From Aureimonas sp. SK2 (GTDB lineage Bacteria > Pseudomonadota > Alphaproteobacteria > Rhizobiales > Rhizobiaceae), in NCBI RefSeq assembly GCF_029813115.1, contig NZ_JAPZDS010000013.1, positions 62,001 through 126,000 of the forward strand: a DNA stretch of 64,000 nt, given 5' to 3'. Below are positions 17,904 through 27,714 of the stretch, piece by piece. The notes under the pieces were generated by a model. That model was not told the DNA's origin. It worked only from the letters and a program-made list of their open reading frames with translations, and ran no database searches. The position numbers were made by a program, and so were the translations under genes. Each line of letters opens with the position of its first letter. Position 1 is the stretch's first letter.

Positions 17904-18964
17904 TGCGCTTGGCTCTGGCCCTTCTCCTGTCGCTCGCCCTCCTCCTGCCGGCTCGTGCGCAGGAGTTCCCCGCCGTGCGCCCCGGCGTCCCCCTCGCCTT
18001 TCCCGCCGACCACGGCGCCCATCCCGACTTCCGCACCGAATGGTGGTACGTCACCGGCTGGCTGACGACGGAAGACGGCGAAGAGCTCGGCTTCCAGGTG
18101 ACGTTCTTCCGAACCCGGCCGGGGATCGACCCCGCCAATCCCAGCCGCTTCGCGCCGGCACAGGTCCTCTTCGCCCATGCCGCCCTCTCGGACCCGAAGC
18201 TCGGGCGCCTCCTGCACGGCGAGCGCTCGGCGCGCGAGGGCTTCGGGCTGGCGCGGGCGGCGACCGGCGACGCCGACATCGCCATCCGCGACTGGCGCCT
18301 CAAGCGCGAGCCGGACGGGCGCTGGACGACGGCGGTCCGGACGCCGGACTTCTCTTACGCCCTCGCCTTCCGGCCGACGCAGGAGATTTTCCTGCAAGGG
18401 GATCAGGGCTTCAGCCGCAAGGGCACGGGCGAAGGGGAAGCCAGCTACTACTATTCGCTGCCGCATCTCGCGGTCGCCGGCACCCTCACCCGCGAGGGCC
18501 GGACGACCCAGGTGACCGGCGAGGCCTGGCTCGACCGCGAATGGTCCTCGCAGTTCCTCTCGCCCGATGCCACCGGCTGGGACTGGACGGGCCTCAACTT
18601 CGACGACGGCTCGGCGCTCGTCGCCTTCCGCATCCGCGGGCGCGAGGAGGATACGCTCTATGCCGGCGGCTCCTGGCGCCGGCCGGACGGCACGATCGCG
18701 CGCCTCGGCCCGGAGGACATCCGCTTCGAGCCGGTGCGCCGCTGGCGCTCCGAACGCACCGGCGCGACCTATCCGGTCGAGCAGATTCTGACGATCCGCC
18801 TGCCCGAGGGCGAGCGGCGCCTGCCGCTCCGGCCCCTTTTCGACGACCAGGAACTCGACGGGCGGGCCGGGGGCCTGCCCGTCTACTGGGAAGGGGCGGT
18901 GAGGACGGAGGGCGGCCGGGGCTATCTGGAGCTCACCGGCTACACCTCGCCGCTGTCGCTCTGA
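17903..18964 (+). CDS. Secreted lipocalin-like (CrtC/AttH-type) protein
   Basis: A 353-residue protein with a clear signal peptide (cleavage after ARA, residue 19) and two beta-barrel lipocalin-like halves. TEWWYVTGWL (about 44), YYYSLPHLAVAGTL (about 190) and GEAWLDREWSSQ (about 210) are marks of the AttH/carotenoid 1,2-hydratase superfamily. The ATG overlaps the permease stop, so it is part of the same unit: ATPase, permease, secreted lipocalin. AttH-type proteins are thought to bind a hydrophobic ligand handled by the transporter. Nothing in the region makes carotenoids, so a hydratase role is unlikely. Confidence 0.8.
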   Translation: MRLALALLLSLALLLPARAQEFPAVRPGVPLAFPADHGAHPDFRTEWWYVTGWLTTEDGEELGFQVTFFRTRPGIDPANPSRFAPAQVLFAHAALSDPKLGRLLHGERSAREGFGLARAATGDADIAIRDWRLKREPDGRWTTAVRTPDFSYALAFRPTQEIFLQGDQGFSRKGTGEGEASYYYSLPHLAVAGTLTREGRTTQVTGEAWLDREWSSQFLSPDATGWDWTGLNFDDGSALVAFRIRGREEDTLYAGGSWRRPDGTIARLGPEDIRFEPVRRWRSERTGATYPVEQILTIRLPEGERRLPLRPLFDDQELDGRAGGLPVYWEGAVRTEGGRGYLELTGYTSPLSL

Positions 18965-19083
18965 CGAGCGACGACAAGCCCTTGTCTCTGCTTCGTGCTA
19001 CGGTGCGGAGACGGCGAGCCGGAGGATTCTGTCCGGCTGGCGACCGTCGGAGCAGCCGGTAGCACCTTCGACGCGCCGCGTGC

Positions 19084-19725
19084 TTAGAGGCCCACCTCGA
19101 ACGACGCCGCGGTCTTGGCGCGGATCTCGTCCAGCGTCACGCCGTCGGCCAGCTCGATCAGGGTCAGGCGCTCCGGCCCCTTGCGCTCCACGGTGAAGAC
19201 GCCGAGGTCGGTGATCACGAGGTCGGCGACGCGCGCCCCGGTCAGCGGCAGGGTGCATTCGGGCAGGAGCTTGGATTCGCCCTTGGCCTCGTGCTCCATG
19301 ACGACGACCACCCGCTTGACGCCGGCGACGAGATCCATCGCCCCGCCCATGCCCTTCACCATCTTGCCGGGGATCATCCAGTTGGCGAGATCGCCATTGG
19401 CCGCCACCTGCATGGCGCCGAGGATGGAGAGGTCGATATGGCCGCCCCGGATCATCGCGAAACTGTCGGCCGAGGAGAAGAAGCTCGTCATCGGCAGTTC
19501 GGTGATGGTCTGCTTGCCGGCGTTGATGAGGTCGGCGTCCTCCTCGCCCTCATAGGGGAAGGGGCCCATGCCGAGCATGCCGTTCTCCGACTGGAGCACC
19601 ACCTCGATGCCGGGAGGGATATGATTGGCCACCAGCGTCGGGATGCCGATGCCTAGATTCACGTAGAACCCGTCCTCGAGTTCGCGGGCGGCGCGGGCCG
19701 CCATCTGGTCGCGCGTCCAGGCCAT
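19084..19725 (-). CDS. scoB: 3-oxoacid CoA-transferase subunit B
   Basis: A 213-residue beta subunit of a class I CoA-transferase, which moves CoA from succinyl-CoA to acetoacetate or another 3-oxoacid in the cytoplasm. The catalytic Glu47 lies in [12 protein letters not shown], and [14 protein letters not shown] and [14 protein letters not shown] are standard blocks. The ATG shares one base with the stop of subunit A (TGATG), so the pair is coupled. Length is typical. Which acid is activated cannot be read from sequence; ketone-body use (SCOT) is the usual assignment. Confidence 0.9.
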   Translation of the reverse strand: MAWTRDQMAARAARELEDGFYVNLGIGIPTLVANHIPPGIEVVLQSENGMLGMGPFPYEGEEDADLINAGKQTITELPMTSFFSSADSFAMIRGGHIDLSILGAMQVAANGDLANWMIPGKMVKGMGGAMDLVAGVKRVVVVMEHEAKGESKLLPECTLPLTGARVADLVITDLGVFTVERKGPERLTLIELADGVTLDEIRAKTAASFEVGL

Positions 19726-20462
19726 CAGACTTCCTCCCCCGCTGCCGCCGGCACGCCGGCCGTCTCGCGCTTTCGCACCGTGCGCTGCTCGATATGCTTC
19801 TCCGGGTTCGGCACGTGGACGATCCGCTGCACGAAGATGCCGGGCGTGTGGATCCCGTCCGCATCGATCGAGCCGACCGGCACCATGTGCTCGACCTCGG
19901 CCACCGTGACCTTGGCGGCGGTCGCCATCATCGGATTGAAGTTTCGCGCCGTCTTCCGGTAGACGAGGTTGCCTTCCGCGTCGCCCGTATGGGCGTGGAC
20001 GATGGCGAGATCGGCAAACAGGCCGCGCTCCATGACGTAGGATTCGCCGTCGAACTCGCGCACTTCCTTGCCCTCGGCGATCAAGGTGCCGACGCCGGTC
20101 TTGGTGAAGAAGGCGGGAATGCCCGCCCCGCCGGCCCGGATGCGCTCGGCGAGCGTTCCTTGCGGGTTGAACTCCAGCTCCAGCTCACCCGACAGGTACT
20201 GCTGGGCGAAGAGCTTGTTCTCGCCGACATAGGACGAGATCATCTTCTTGATCTGCCGGGTGGCGAGCAGCCGGCCGAGGCCGATCCCGTCGACGCCCGC
20301 ATTGTTGGAGATGATCGTCAGGCCCTTCACGCCGGACTGCTGCACCGCGTCGATCAGCGCCTCCGGGATGCCGCACGGGCCGAAGCCGCCGGCCATGATC
20401 ACCATGTCGTCGTGGAGCACCCCGGCCAGGGCCTCTGTCGCCGTCGAACGAACTTTTCGCAA
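19725..20462 (-). CDS. scoA: 3-oxoacid CoA-transferase subunit A (TTG start)
   Basis: Alpha subunit, 245 residues. [28 protein letters not shown] and [15 protein letters not shown] are the conserved glycine-rich CoA-transferase blocks. No ATG lies near the expected N-terminus; a TTG at 20462 follows a strong site (gggagg, seven bases away) and gives [14 protein letters not shown], matching the family start. The frame is open far upstream, but that part has no family similarity. It is co-directional and overlapping with scoB, and divergent from the LuxR-type regulator whose start lies 60 bases off. Confidence 0.9.
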   Translation of the reverse strand: MRKVRSTATEALAGVLHDDMVIMAGGFGPCGIPEALIDAVQQSGVKGLTIISNNAGVDGIGLGRLLATRQIKKMISSYVGENKLFAQQYLSGELELEFNPQGTLAERIRAGGAGIPAFFTKTGVGTLIAEGKEVREFDGESYVMERGLFADLAIVHAHTGDAEGNLVYRKTARNFNPMMATAAKVTVAEVEHMVPVGSIDADGIHTPGIFVQRIVHVPNPEKHIEQRTVRKRETAGVPAAAGEEV

Positions 20463-20522
20463 GCCCAAACCTCCCGCCTGCCGGCCGCCCGTGGCAGCCC
20501 CGAACGGGAGGAAAGCTAGTGC

Positions 20523-21140
20523 TTGCCCGTCGGACCCGGCGAGTCGTATTTCTACGGCATGTCCGCACGCCCAAAGCCCGAACGCGACCTTGAGAACGCC
20601 CCGCGCTTCGCGCTGGCCGAGCTGCCCGTGCCGCTCGTCTTCGCCACCCACCGCATCATCCGCGACTGCAACGCCGAGTTCGCCGCGCTCTTCGGCTTCG
20701 AGCGGGCCGAGCTGATCGACACCAGCTTCTCGCGCCTCTACCCGCAGCTCGACGACTTCGTGCGCACCGGCGAGATGTGGCGTAGCCACCTGCCCGGCGG
20801 CCAGGTCTACCAGGACGAGCGGATCATGCGCGGGGCCATGGGCCGGCGCTTCTGGGCGCGGGTCAACGGGCGCTCGCGCCGAGCGGCCGATCCCTTTGCC
20901 GAAGCGATCTATGCGTTCGAGCCGCTGAACCGGCCGGTGAACGGCGCGACGCTCCGGCTGACGGGGCGCCAGCGGCAGATTCTGGCCCTGGTGGCGCAGG
21001 GGCGAACCAATGCCGAGATCGCGGCGGAGATCGGCCTGTCGCAGCGCACGGTGGAGGCGCACCGGCTGCGCCTGTCTCGCGCGGTGGGCGTGCGCAACGG
21101 GGCCGAACTCGTCGCCTGGTTCCTGGCGGACGGCGGCTGA
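20523..21140 (+). CDS. PAS-LuxR transcriptional regulator (TTG start likely)
   Basis: A 205-residue DNA-binding protein. A PAS-like sensor (about 35-130; FATHRIIRDCNAEFAALFG) is followed by a C-terminal LuxR helix-turn-helix (LTGRQRQILALVAQ to TVEAHRLRLSRAVGV, about 145-195). A TTG at 20523 is preceded by GGAGG eleven bases upstream; the first ATG (20559) has no site, so the TTG is favoured. Divergent placement from scoAB suggests it regulates the CoA-transferase genes. PAS-LuxR proteins of this size are common in rhizobia; the ligand is unknown. Confidence 0.75.
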   Translation: MPVGPGESYFYGMSARPKPERDLENAPRFALAELPVPLVFATHRIIRDCNAEFAALFGFERAELIDTSFSRLYPQLDDFVRTGEMWRSHLPGGQVYQDERIMRGAMGRRFWARVNGRSRRAADPFAEAIYAFEPLNRPVNGATLRLTGRQRQILALVAQGRTNAEIAAEIGLSQRTVEAHRLRLSRAVGVRNGAELVAWFLADGG

Positions 21141-21144
21141 ACGG

Positions 21145-21354
21145 TCAGCGCCGCCCGCCGCCGCGCGCCGTCCGGCCGAGGCCCGCCTCGACATGGGCGA
21201 TCCGCTCGGCCAGCGGCAGGGCCGCGGAGGGTCGGGCCGGCTGGACCGGCGTGCCCCACTGGAAACCCGGCCCAGCGGCCGAGCCGAAGGCGGCGGGGTA
21301 GCCGAGGCCGGTCGTCTTGCGGGCACGCGGCAGCGGATGGATCGTGGCGGTCAT
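21145..21354 (-). CDS. Hypothetical small protein, 69 residues
   Basis: Begins MTATIHPLPRARKTTG after a good ribosome binding site (agggaga, eight bases before the ATG). The middle is Gly, Ala and Pro rich and the C-terminus basic; one amphipathic helix is possible around LAERIAHVEAGLGR. No domain is recognised. It is convergent with the PAS-LuxR gene (stops four bases apart) and divergent from the RNase D gene. It is likely real because of the clean start signal, but this is not certain. Confidence 0.5.
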   Translation of the reverse strand: MTATIHPLPRARKTTGLGYPAAFGSAAGPGFQWGTPVQPARPSAALPLAERIAHVEAGLGRTARGGGRR

Positions 21355-21520
21355 CGTGTGTCTCCCTCGTCTCGATGAAGGAGGGATAGGCGGCGGGGGT
21401 TTCGCGCCGATGTCGCGGATGTTTCGTCGGGCGCGGCGAAGTTCGAGGTTTGGCCGCGCGCCGAAATCCGCTATGGCGGCGCGATCCTTCGCAACACGAC
21501 AAGCGCCCGGAGACAGCGTC

Positions 21521-22147
21521 ATGACGATCCGCGTTCACAAGGGAGACCTTCCCGACCTCGCCCGCTACACGGGTTCGGTGGCGATCGACACGGAGACGCT
21601 CGGCCTCGACACGCGGCGCGACCGCCTCTGCGTGGTGCAGCTCTCGCCCGGCGACGGCACGGCCGACATCGTGCAGATCTCCAAGGGCCAGAAGGAGGCC
21701 CCCAATCTCTGCGCGCTCCTGGCGGACAGGTCGAAGCGCAAGATTTTCCACTACGCCCGGTTCGACATCGCCGCGCTCTACCACGCCTTCGGCGTGATGA
21801 CGGAGCCGGTCTTCTGCACCAAGATCGCCTCGCGCCTGACCCGCACCTACACCGACCGGCACGGGCTCAAGGACCTGTCCAAGGAACTGATCGGAGTGGA
21901 CCTGTCGAAGCAGCAGCAGTCCTCCGACTGGGCGGCCGAGACGCTGACCCCCGCGCAGCTCGACTATGCCGCCTCGGACGTCCTTTACCTCCACGACCTG
22001 ATGGGCGTGCTCCTGAAGCGTCTGGAGCGGGAGGACCGGCTGGAACTGGCCGAGGCGTCCTTCGCCTATCTGCCGACGCGAGCGAAGCTCGATCTCCTCG
22101 GCTGGGACGAGGAGGACATCTTCTCCCATTCCGCCGCCCGCCCCTGA
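21521..22147 (+). CDS. Ribonuclease D-like 3'-5' exonuclease (short form)
   Basis: A 208-residue DEDDy exonuclease domain. Exo I is AIDTETLGLD (Asp and Glu ligands near residues 23-25), Exo II lies in HYARFDIAALY (about 85) and Exo III is the final YAASDVLYL (Tyr and Asp near 148-152). It lacks the HRDC domains of E. coli RNase D, as do most alphaproteobacterial versions of about 205 residues. The expected role is 3' trimming of tRNA and other stable RNA. It is a single gene with no operon partner. Confidence 0.88.
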   Translation: MTIRVHKGDLPDLARYTGSVAIDTETLGLDTRRDRLCVVQLSPGDGTADIVQISKGQKEAPNLCALLADRSKRKIFHYARFDIAALYHAFGVMTEPVFCTKIASRLTRTYTDRHGLKDLSKELIGVDLSKQQQSSDWAAETLTPAQLDYAASDVLYLHDLMGVLLKRLEREDRLELAEASFAYLPTRAKLDLLGWDEEDIFSHSAARP

Positions 22148-22352
22148 TCGCGGGTTCGTGACCGCCCGCTCGCGCGATCGTAAGGGCACAACACCGTTTC
22201 GCGCACCGGCTTTAACGATCGGTTAGGAACTTTTCCGGCCGATCGATTCAATTGTCGGGAATTGATTCCGGCTCCCTTGAGAGCCCCCGCGCTAGCGTTG
22301 GTCCAGTCGACCGAGGAACCGGCGACGGGGATCAACGAGGGGAACCGGAACC

Positions 22353-22694
22353 ATGCAGACCATCGAGCTTCGCCACGAGCTGTCCGAACGCCGCCATGCG
22401 CTGGAGGAGCGCCGCTCCTTCTGCGACCGCGCCCGCGCGGACCGGCTCGTCGGCCTCTGGGCGGCCGGCCATCTCGGCCTGCGGGACGGGGACGCCGAGA
22501 CCTATGCCGACGAAGTGGTCCGGGCGGGCGTGAAGGCGCCGGGCGGGCGCGGCGGCTTCGACCGCATCGCCGCCGACCTGGCCGCGACGCCCATCCATGT
22601 CGAGGCGATCCGCTCGCGCTACGCCATCGTCATGGCCGACATCGACCGGCCCCACGCCCCGGTCGGCATGCAGGGCTTCTCGCTCGGCTTCTGA
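22353..22694 (+). CDS. DUF1476 (ATP synthase zeta-inhibitor-like) protein
   Basis: A 113-residue helical protein. RADRLVGLWAAGHLGL followed by DAETYADEVVRA is the core of DUF1476, whose Paracoccus member (zeta subunit) inhibits the F1-ATPase. The next stretch is Gly-rich (KAPGGRGG) where the standard family has acidic residues (DFEEPGDE), and a C-terminal tail of about 12 residues is extra. It may thus be a diverged paralogue rather than the main inhibitor. The N-terminal inhibitory region of the zeta family is only loosely kept. It has its own start site (gaggggaa) and no operon partner. Confidence 0.75.
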   Translation: MQTIELRHELSERRHALEERRSFCDRARADRLVGLWAAGHLGLRDGDAETYADEVVRAGVKAPGGRGGFDRIAADLAATPIHVEAIRSRYAIVMADIDRPHAPVGMQGFSLGF

Positions 22695-22755
22695 GGTCCA
22701 ACCCGCAGGTTCCAGGGGCCGGGCCTCGGCCCGCCCCCGAACCCCGGATAGCCGT

Positions 22756-24486
22756 TCAGGCCGACCCGGCCACGATCCGGGCCAGCGCTTCTCCCGCCTG
22801 GAGATAGGCGCCGGGCGCCGCCGTCAGCGAGATGACGCCCGCAACGGGCGCCGTCACCAGCGTCTCCATCTTCATCGCCTCCATCACCGCGACGACCTGA
22901 CCCGCCGCGACCGTGGCGCCGTCCGCGACGCGCCAGCCCTGGAGCGTGCCCGCGACGGGCGCCGCGAGGAGCCCGGGATCGGCCGCCGGCTCGGCGTCCG
23001 CCGCCGCCGCTCCGCCGGGCGAGCCGAGGCCGGCCAGGAACGCGGCGGGAAGCCCGATCCGATGCCGCCGCCCGTCGATCTCGACGGGCAGGCGCAGCAT
23101 GGGGACCGCATCCACCGGCGCGGGCCGCGCGGCGACCGCCAGGTCAGTGGCGAAATCCGTCTCGATCCAGCGCGTGTGGACCCGGAAGTCCTCGCCCGAA
23201 AAGTCCGCCGCCTCCAGCACCGCGCGGTGGAAGGGCAGGACGGTGGCGACGCCTTCCACGGTGAATTCGGCGAGGGCGCGGCGGGCTCGGGCGATCGCGA
23301 CCGCGCGCGTCGGCCCGGTGACGACGAGCTTGGCCATCATGGAATCGAAATGGCCGGGGATCGACGAGCCCGACACGACGCCGGCATCGACGCGCACGCC
23401 CGGCCCCGCCGGCGGCTCGAAGCGGAGGATCGTGCCCGGCGTCGGCAGGAAGCCGCGGCCGGGATCCTCGGCATTGATGCGGAACTCGATCGAATGGCCG
23501 CGCGGCTCGGGCGTCTCGGTGATCCGAAGACGCTCGCCGTCGGCGATGCGCAGCTGCTCCACCACGAGGTCGAGCCCGGTGGTCTCCTCCGTCACGGGAT
23601 GCTCCACCTGGAGCCGCGTGTTGACCTCGAGAAACGAGATCGTGCCGTCCAGTCCCAACAGGAACTCGACCGTTCCTGCGCCGACATAGCCGGCTTCCGC
23701 GCAGACCGCGCGGGCGCCCTCGTGGATGCGGGCGCGCTGCTCGTCGGTGAGGAAGGGCGCGGGCGCCTCCTCCACCAGCTTCTGGTTGCGGCGCTGGAGC
23801 GAACAGTCGCGGGTGCCGACGACGAGCACCGTCCCGTGCCGGTCGGCCAGAATCTGCGCCTCCACATGGCGCGGCCGGTCGAGGAAGCGCTCCACGAAGC
23901 ATTCGCCGCGCCCGAAGGCGCTTTCCGCCTCGCGCGTCGCGGAGGCGAAGAGTTCCTCGACCTCCTCCAGCTTCCAGGCGACCTTCATGCCGCGCCCGCC
24001 GCCGCCGAAGGCCGCCTTGATGGCGATCGGCAAGCCGTGAGCCTCGGCGAAGGCCAGAGCCGCAGCCGCGCTTTCCACCGGTCCGCTCGACCCTGGCACC
24101 AGCGGCGCGCCGACGCGGGCCGCGATCTCGCGGGCGCGCGTCTTGTCGCCGAGCGCCTCGATCACGTCGGCGTCGGGGCCGATCCAGACAAGGCCCGCCT
24201 CCACGACGGCGCGGGCGAACTCGGGCCGCTCCGAGAGGAAGCCGTAGCCGGGATGGACGGCATCCGCGCCTGAGGCCTTCGCGACGTCGAGGAGCTTCTC
24301 GATATGGAGATAGGTCTCGGCCGGTGTGTTTCCTTCCAGCCCATAGGCCTCGTCGGCCAAGCGCACGAAGGGCGCGTCCGCGTCGCAGTCGGCATAGACG
24401 GCGACGGAGCCGACGCCATGGTCGCGGCAGGCGCGGGCGATGCGCAGCGCGATCTCGCCGCGGTTGGCGATCAGGACTTTTCTCAT
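22756..24486 (-). CDS. Biotin carboxylase fused to biotin carrier domain
   Basis: A 576-residue protein: biotin carboxylase N-domain ([16 protein letters not shown]), ATP-grasp (GGGGRGMK near residue 165; [14 protein letters not shown] near 290), biotin carboxylase C-domain to about 445, then a linker and a lipoyl-type biotin domain with EAMKMET (biotin on Lys539). It carboxylates its own biotin using ATP and bicarbonate, but holds no carboxyltransferase domain. Acyl-CoA carboxylase subunits look the same, but no acyl-CoA carboxyltransferase is nearby. Instead it overlaps by four bases the PxpB-PxpC fusion gene, whose halves are related to the carboxyltransferase part of urea carboxylase. It is the last gene of the operon. 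Confidence 0.9.
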   Translation of the reverse strand: MRKVLIANRGEIALRIARACRDHGVGSVAVYADCDADAPFVRLADEAYGLEGNTPAETYLHIEKLLDVAKASGADAVHPGYGFLSERPEFARAVVEAGLVWIGPDADVIEALGDKTRAREIAARVGAPLVPGSSGPVESAAAALAFAEAHGLPIAIKAAFGGGGRGMKVAWKLEEVEELFASATREAESAFGRGECFVERFLDRPRHVEAQILADRHGTVLVVGTRDCSLQRRNQKLVEEAPAPFLTDEQRARIHEGARAVCAEAGYVGAGTVEFLLGLDGTISFLEVNTRLQVEHPVTEETTGLDLVVEQLRIADGERLRITETPEPRGHSIEFRINAEDPGRGFLPTPGTILRFEPPAGPGVRVDAGVVSGSSIPGHFDSMMAKLVVTGPTRAVAIARARRALAEFTVEGVATVLPFHRAVLEAADFSGEDFRVHTRWIETDFATDLAVAARPAPVDAVPMLRLPVEIDGRRHRIGLPAAFLAGLGSPGGAAAADAEPAADPGLLAAPVAGTLQGWRVADGATVAAGQVVAVMEAMKMETLVTAPVAGVISLTAAPGAYLQAGEALARIVAGSA

Positions 24487-26105
24487 GGGCGACCTTCGGG
24501 GCGTTCGGGTTCGATCTCGGCGAAGGGCCGGATCACGTTGAAGCGGATGCGCGCGCCGACCGGGATCTGGGCGGCGAGGTCGAGATGGTGCTCGGCCAGC
24601 GTCGCGATCACGGGATAGCCGCCGGTGAGTGGATGGTCGGCGAGGAACAGGACGGGCTGGCCGTTGTGCGGCACCTGGATCGCGCCGTTGGCCGTGCCCT
24701 CGCTCGGCAGCTCGGCCTTGGGGTCGAGCCGCTCCAGAGGCACCGCGCCTTCGATGCGCAGGCCGACGCGGTTGGACAGCGGCGTCACCGTCCACTCCTG
24801 TGCGGCGAGCGTGTCGATGCCGGCGCGCGTGAACCATTGCGTGCGCGGCCCCATCACGACATCCAGCACCACCGTCTCGCCGGGCGCCGGGAGGCCTGGC
24901 GGAGGGGCTTCCGCCTCCCCCACCGCAGCCCCGCCGGAGCGCGGCAGGATGCCGAGTGTCGCCCCGGTCTCCACCGGCGGCGTCCCCAGGCGGGCCAGCG
25001 AGTCCACGGAGGCCGAACCCAGGACGGCTTCCACGCCGAAGCCGCCGCGCGCTGCGAGATAGCTTCGCAGGCCCCGCTTCGGCGCCCGGAGCGTCACGCG
25101 GTCGCCGGCCTCCAGCGAGACGGGACGATAGGCCTCGGCCACCTGCCGCCCACCGGCCCCATCACGGATGTCGAGGGCGGCGTCCGTGCCGGCGATCGCG
25201 ACGACGGCCGGCCCGTCCGCCTCGAAGGCGAAGCCGCCGCCGACGATCTCCAGCGCGGGCGTGCCCGGCGCATTGCCGACGAGGCGGTTGGCGGCGTGGA
25301 GCGCCGCGCGGTCGAGCGCGCCCGAGGCCGAGACGCCCTGCGCCGCCTGCCCCGGGCGCCCCTCGTCCTGAAACAGGGGCGGCATCGGCGCGGCTGTGAC
25401 GCGCAGGCTCGTGCCGGCAGCGGAGGCGGCCTGGGGAGCGGCCGTGCCCCGCGCGGCCTCCGTCGCGGCGATCGCGTCGAAGGCGGCCCGATCGGCGAGC
25501 CTCGTGAAGCGCACGCGCGTGCCCGGCTGGAACAGGGTCGAGGGGTCGCGCGCGAGGTCGAACATCCGGAGCGGCGTGGTGCCGATCAACTGCCAGCCGC
25601 CGGGCCCCTCCTGCGGATAGACGCCGGCGAAGGAGCCGGCGAGCGCCACCGTGCCGGCGGGGATGCGGGTGCGCGGGCTCTGCCGCCGCGCCACGTGCAG
25701 CGCCGGATCGCCGCCGACGAGATAGCCGAAGCCCGGCGCGAAGCCCGTGAAGGCGACGGTGAACTCGGATGCGACGTGCCGGGCGATCACCTCGTCCGGC
25801 GACAGGCCGGTCAGCCTTGCGACGTCCTCGAGATCCTCGCCGTCGTAGAGGGTCGGGATCTCGACCAGCCGGTCCGACCCCTTCGCTTTCGCCGAGATGT
25901 CGCGGCGCCGCAGGTCGGCCGCGAAGTCCGCGGGATCGGGAAGGGTTCCCGGCCGGAAGCGCACGAGCAGCGTGCGCGCGGCCGGGACGATCTCCTCGAC
26001 GGCCGCGATCGGCTCGGCCTCCAGCGAGGCGAACAGCGCCAGCGTCTCGTCGAGATCGGCAAGCTCCACCAGACATGAGCGCAGGCCGACGGGAAGGATG
26101 CGCAT
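24483..26105 (-). CDS. Fused 5-oxoprolinase subunits PxpB-PxpC (KipI-KipA)
   Basis: A 540-residue fusion. Residues 1 to about 215 are PxpB/Kip[29 protein letters not shown] and GGWQLIG are diagnostic. Residues about 235-525 are PxpC/Kip[33 protein letters not shown] and SNRVGLR. A linker rich in Ala joins them. PxpABC hydrolyses 5-oxoproline to glutamate with ATP; the same fold pair also forms the carboxyltransferase of urea carboxylase. In most bacteria the two are separate genes. The stop overlaps the biotin carboxylase ATG by four bases. Confidence 0.9.
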   Translation of the reverse strand: MRILPVGLRSCLVELADLDETLALFASLEAEPIAAVEEIVPAARTLLVRFRPGTLPDPADFAADLRRRDISAKAKGSDRLVEIPTLYDGEDLEDVARLTGLSPDEVIARHVASEFTVAFTGFAPGFGYLVGGDPALHVARRQSPRTRIPAGTVALAGSFAGVYPQEGPGGWQLIGTTPLRMFDLARDPSTLFQPGTRVRFTRLADRAAFDAIAATEAARGTAAPQAASAAGTSLRVTAAPMPPLFQDEGRPGQAAQGVSASGALDRAALHAANRLVGNAPGTPALEIVGGGFAFEADGPAVVAIAGTDAALDIRDGAGGRQVAEAYRPVSLEAGDRVTLRAPKRGLRSYLAARGGFGVEAVLGSASVDSLARLGTPPVETGATLGILPRSGGAAVGEAEAPPPGLPAPGETVVLDVVMGPRTQWFTRAGIDTLAAQEWTVTPLSNRVGLRIEGAVPLERLDPKAELPSEGTANGAIQVPHNGQPVLFLADHPLTGGYPVIATLAEHHLDLAAQIPVGARIRFNVIRPFAEIEPERPEGRP

Positions 26106-26115
26106 GGAAGGAGCC

Positions 26116-26919
26116 TCAGACGTGGTAGGCGGCGTCGGGAGCGTCGGTGACGAACATATGGCCCGGCGCGTGGGTGACGGCGAAGGGAACCCGCGAGGCC
26201 ATGACCGCCGCCTGGGGCGTCACGCCGCAGGCCCAGAAGACGGGGATCTCGCCGGGCTCGATGCGCACGGCATCGCCGAAGTCGGGCTTGGCGAGGTCCG
26301 CGATGCCGAGGCTCTGCGGATCGCCGACATGGACCGGGGCGCCGTGGACGGCGGGGAAGCGGCCGCTGATCAGCGCCGCGTCCGCCACGCGGGCCGCCGG
26401 GATCGGTCGCATGGAGACGACCAGCGGGCCGGACAGGCGCCCGGCCGGGCGGCAGGGACGGTTGGTCAGGTACATCGGCACGTTGGAGCCGTCGGCGATA
26501 TGGCGCACCTCGATGCCGGCCTCCTCCAGCGGCGCCTCGAAGGTGAAGGAGCAGCCGATCAGGAAGGTGACGAGGTCGCCAGCCTGCGCATAGGCGGCCG
26601 AGGCGTCCGCTACTTCCTCGGCCAGCTTGCCGTCGCGCCAGATGCGGTAGAGCGGGATGTCGCGCGCGACGTCGGCACCTTCCGCCAGCACCGTCTCGCG
26701 GGAGCCTTCCTCCAGGACGTCGAGCACCGGGCAGCTCTTCGGATTGCGCTGGGCATAGAGCAGGAAGTCGAAGGCCCAGTCGCGCGGCAGGGCGATCATG
26801 TTGGCCTGGGTCAGGCCCGGCGCCACGCCGGCCGTCGGCTGGACGAGACCGGCGCGATAGCGCGCGCGGGCGGCGCGCCCTGCCTCGCGGAGGGCTTCGA
26901 GCTGGGAGCGTGCGGTCAT
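26116..26919 (-). CDS. DUF1445 family putative hydro-lyase (YcsI-like)
   Basis: A 267-residue protein of the DUF1445 family: [31 protein letters not shown] near the start, [10 protein letters not shown] around 135 and [12 protein letters not shown] around 228 are the conserved blocks. Members are often called D-glutamate cyclases or hydro-lyases; a D-glutamate to 5-oxo-D-proline reaction would fit a 5-oxoproline operon, but this is inference. B. subtilis keeps the same set (ycsF, ycsG, ycsI, kipI, kipA). It lies 10 bases before the fusion gene and 11 after pxpA, so it is clearly within the operon. Confidence 0.85.
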   Translation of the reverse strand: MTARSQLEALREAGRAARARYRAGLVQPTAGVAPGLTQANMIALPRDWAFDFLLYAQRNPKSCPVLDVLEEGSRETVLAEGADVARDIPLYRIWRDGKLAEEVADASAAYAQAGDLVTFLIGCSFTFEAPLEEAGIEVRHIADGSNVPMYLTNRPCRPAGRLSGPLVVSMRPIPAARVADAALISGRFPAVHGAPVHVGDPQSLGIADLAKPDFGDAVRIEPGEIPVFWACGVTPQAAVMASRVPFAVTHAPGHMFVTDAPDAAYHV

Positions 26920-26930
26920 GGCTTGTCTCC

Positions 26931-27698
26931 TCAGGCCGCCACGAAGGGGCGGATGGCGATGCCGTCCGCTTCGAGCCGCTCGCGCACCGCCTTGGCGATC
27001 GACACCGCGCCGGGGCTGTCGCCGTGGACGCAGATGGAATCGGCCTTGAGGCGCACGATCGAGCCGTCGACGGCCTCGATCTCGCCGGTGGCGGCGAGGC
27101 GCGCCATGCGCTCCGCCACCAGCGCCGGGTCGTGGATCACCGCGCCCGTCTCGCGGCGCGAGACCAAGGTGCCTTCCGGCGTATAGGCGCGGTCGGCGAA
27201 GGCTTCCGAAACTGTCTTGAGCCCGGCGTCTTCGGCAAGCTGCACCAGCGGCGCGTTGGCGAGGCACATCAGGACCAGCGACGGGTCGGCGGCAAGAATC
27301 GCCTCAACCACGTCGCGCCCCTGACGGGGGTCGGAGGCGATCGTGTTGTAGAGCGCGCCATGCGGCTTGACGTAGGTGACGCGGGTGCCGGCGACGGCCG
27401 CCAGCCCCTTCAGCGCCCCGATCTGGTAGATCACGTCGGCCCTGAGATCCTCCGAGGCGACGTCCATGGCGCGCCGGCCGAAGCCGCCGCGGTCGGGATA
27501 GGAGACATGGGCGCCGATGGCGACGCCGCGCGCGGCGGCGCCTTTCAAGGTGCGCAGGATGCCGGCGGGGTCGCCGGCATGGAACCCGCAGGCGACGTTG
27601 GCGGAGGAGACGAGGCCGAGCATGGTCTCGTCCTCGCCCATTTCCCAAGCGCCGTAGCTTTCGCCGAGATCGCTGTTGAGATCGATGGTGGCGGACAT
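26931..27698 (-). CDS. pxpA: 5-oxoprolinase subunit A (LamB/YcsF family)
   Basis: A 255-residue TIM-barrel-like protein of the LamB/YcsF family. [13 protein letters not shown] at the N-terminus, [12 protein letters not shown] (about 33-44), [10 protein letters not shown] (about 109-118) and [11 protein letters not shown] (about 222) are the family signature with the conserved Asp, His and Lys residues. PxpA works with PxpB and PxpC to open 5-oxoproline with ATP. It is cytoplasmic, full length, and the second gene of the leftward operon after the permease. Confidence 0.92.
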   Translation of the reverse strand: MSATIDLNSDLGESYGAWEMGEDETMLGLVSSANVACGFHAGDPAGILRTLKGAAARGVAIGAHVSYPDRGGFGRRAMDVASEDLRADVIYQIGALKGLAAVAGTRVTYVKPHGALYNTIASDPRQGRDVVEAILAADPSLVLMCLANAPLVQLAEDAGLKTVSEAFADRAYTPEGTLVSRRETGAVIHDPALVAERMARLAATGEIEAVDGSIVRLKADSICVHGDSPGAVSIAKAVRERLEADGIAIRPFVAA

Positions 27699-27714
27699 GG
27701 GGGCGCTCCCGAGA

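Noticed and set aside
22756-24486. Acetyl-CoA or propionyl-CoA carboxylase alpha subunit
   Set aside because: No acyl-CoA carboxyltransferase gene is present; the overlapping partner is the PxpB-PxpC fusion.
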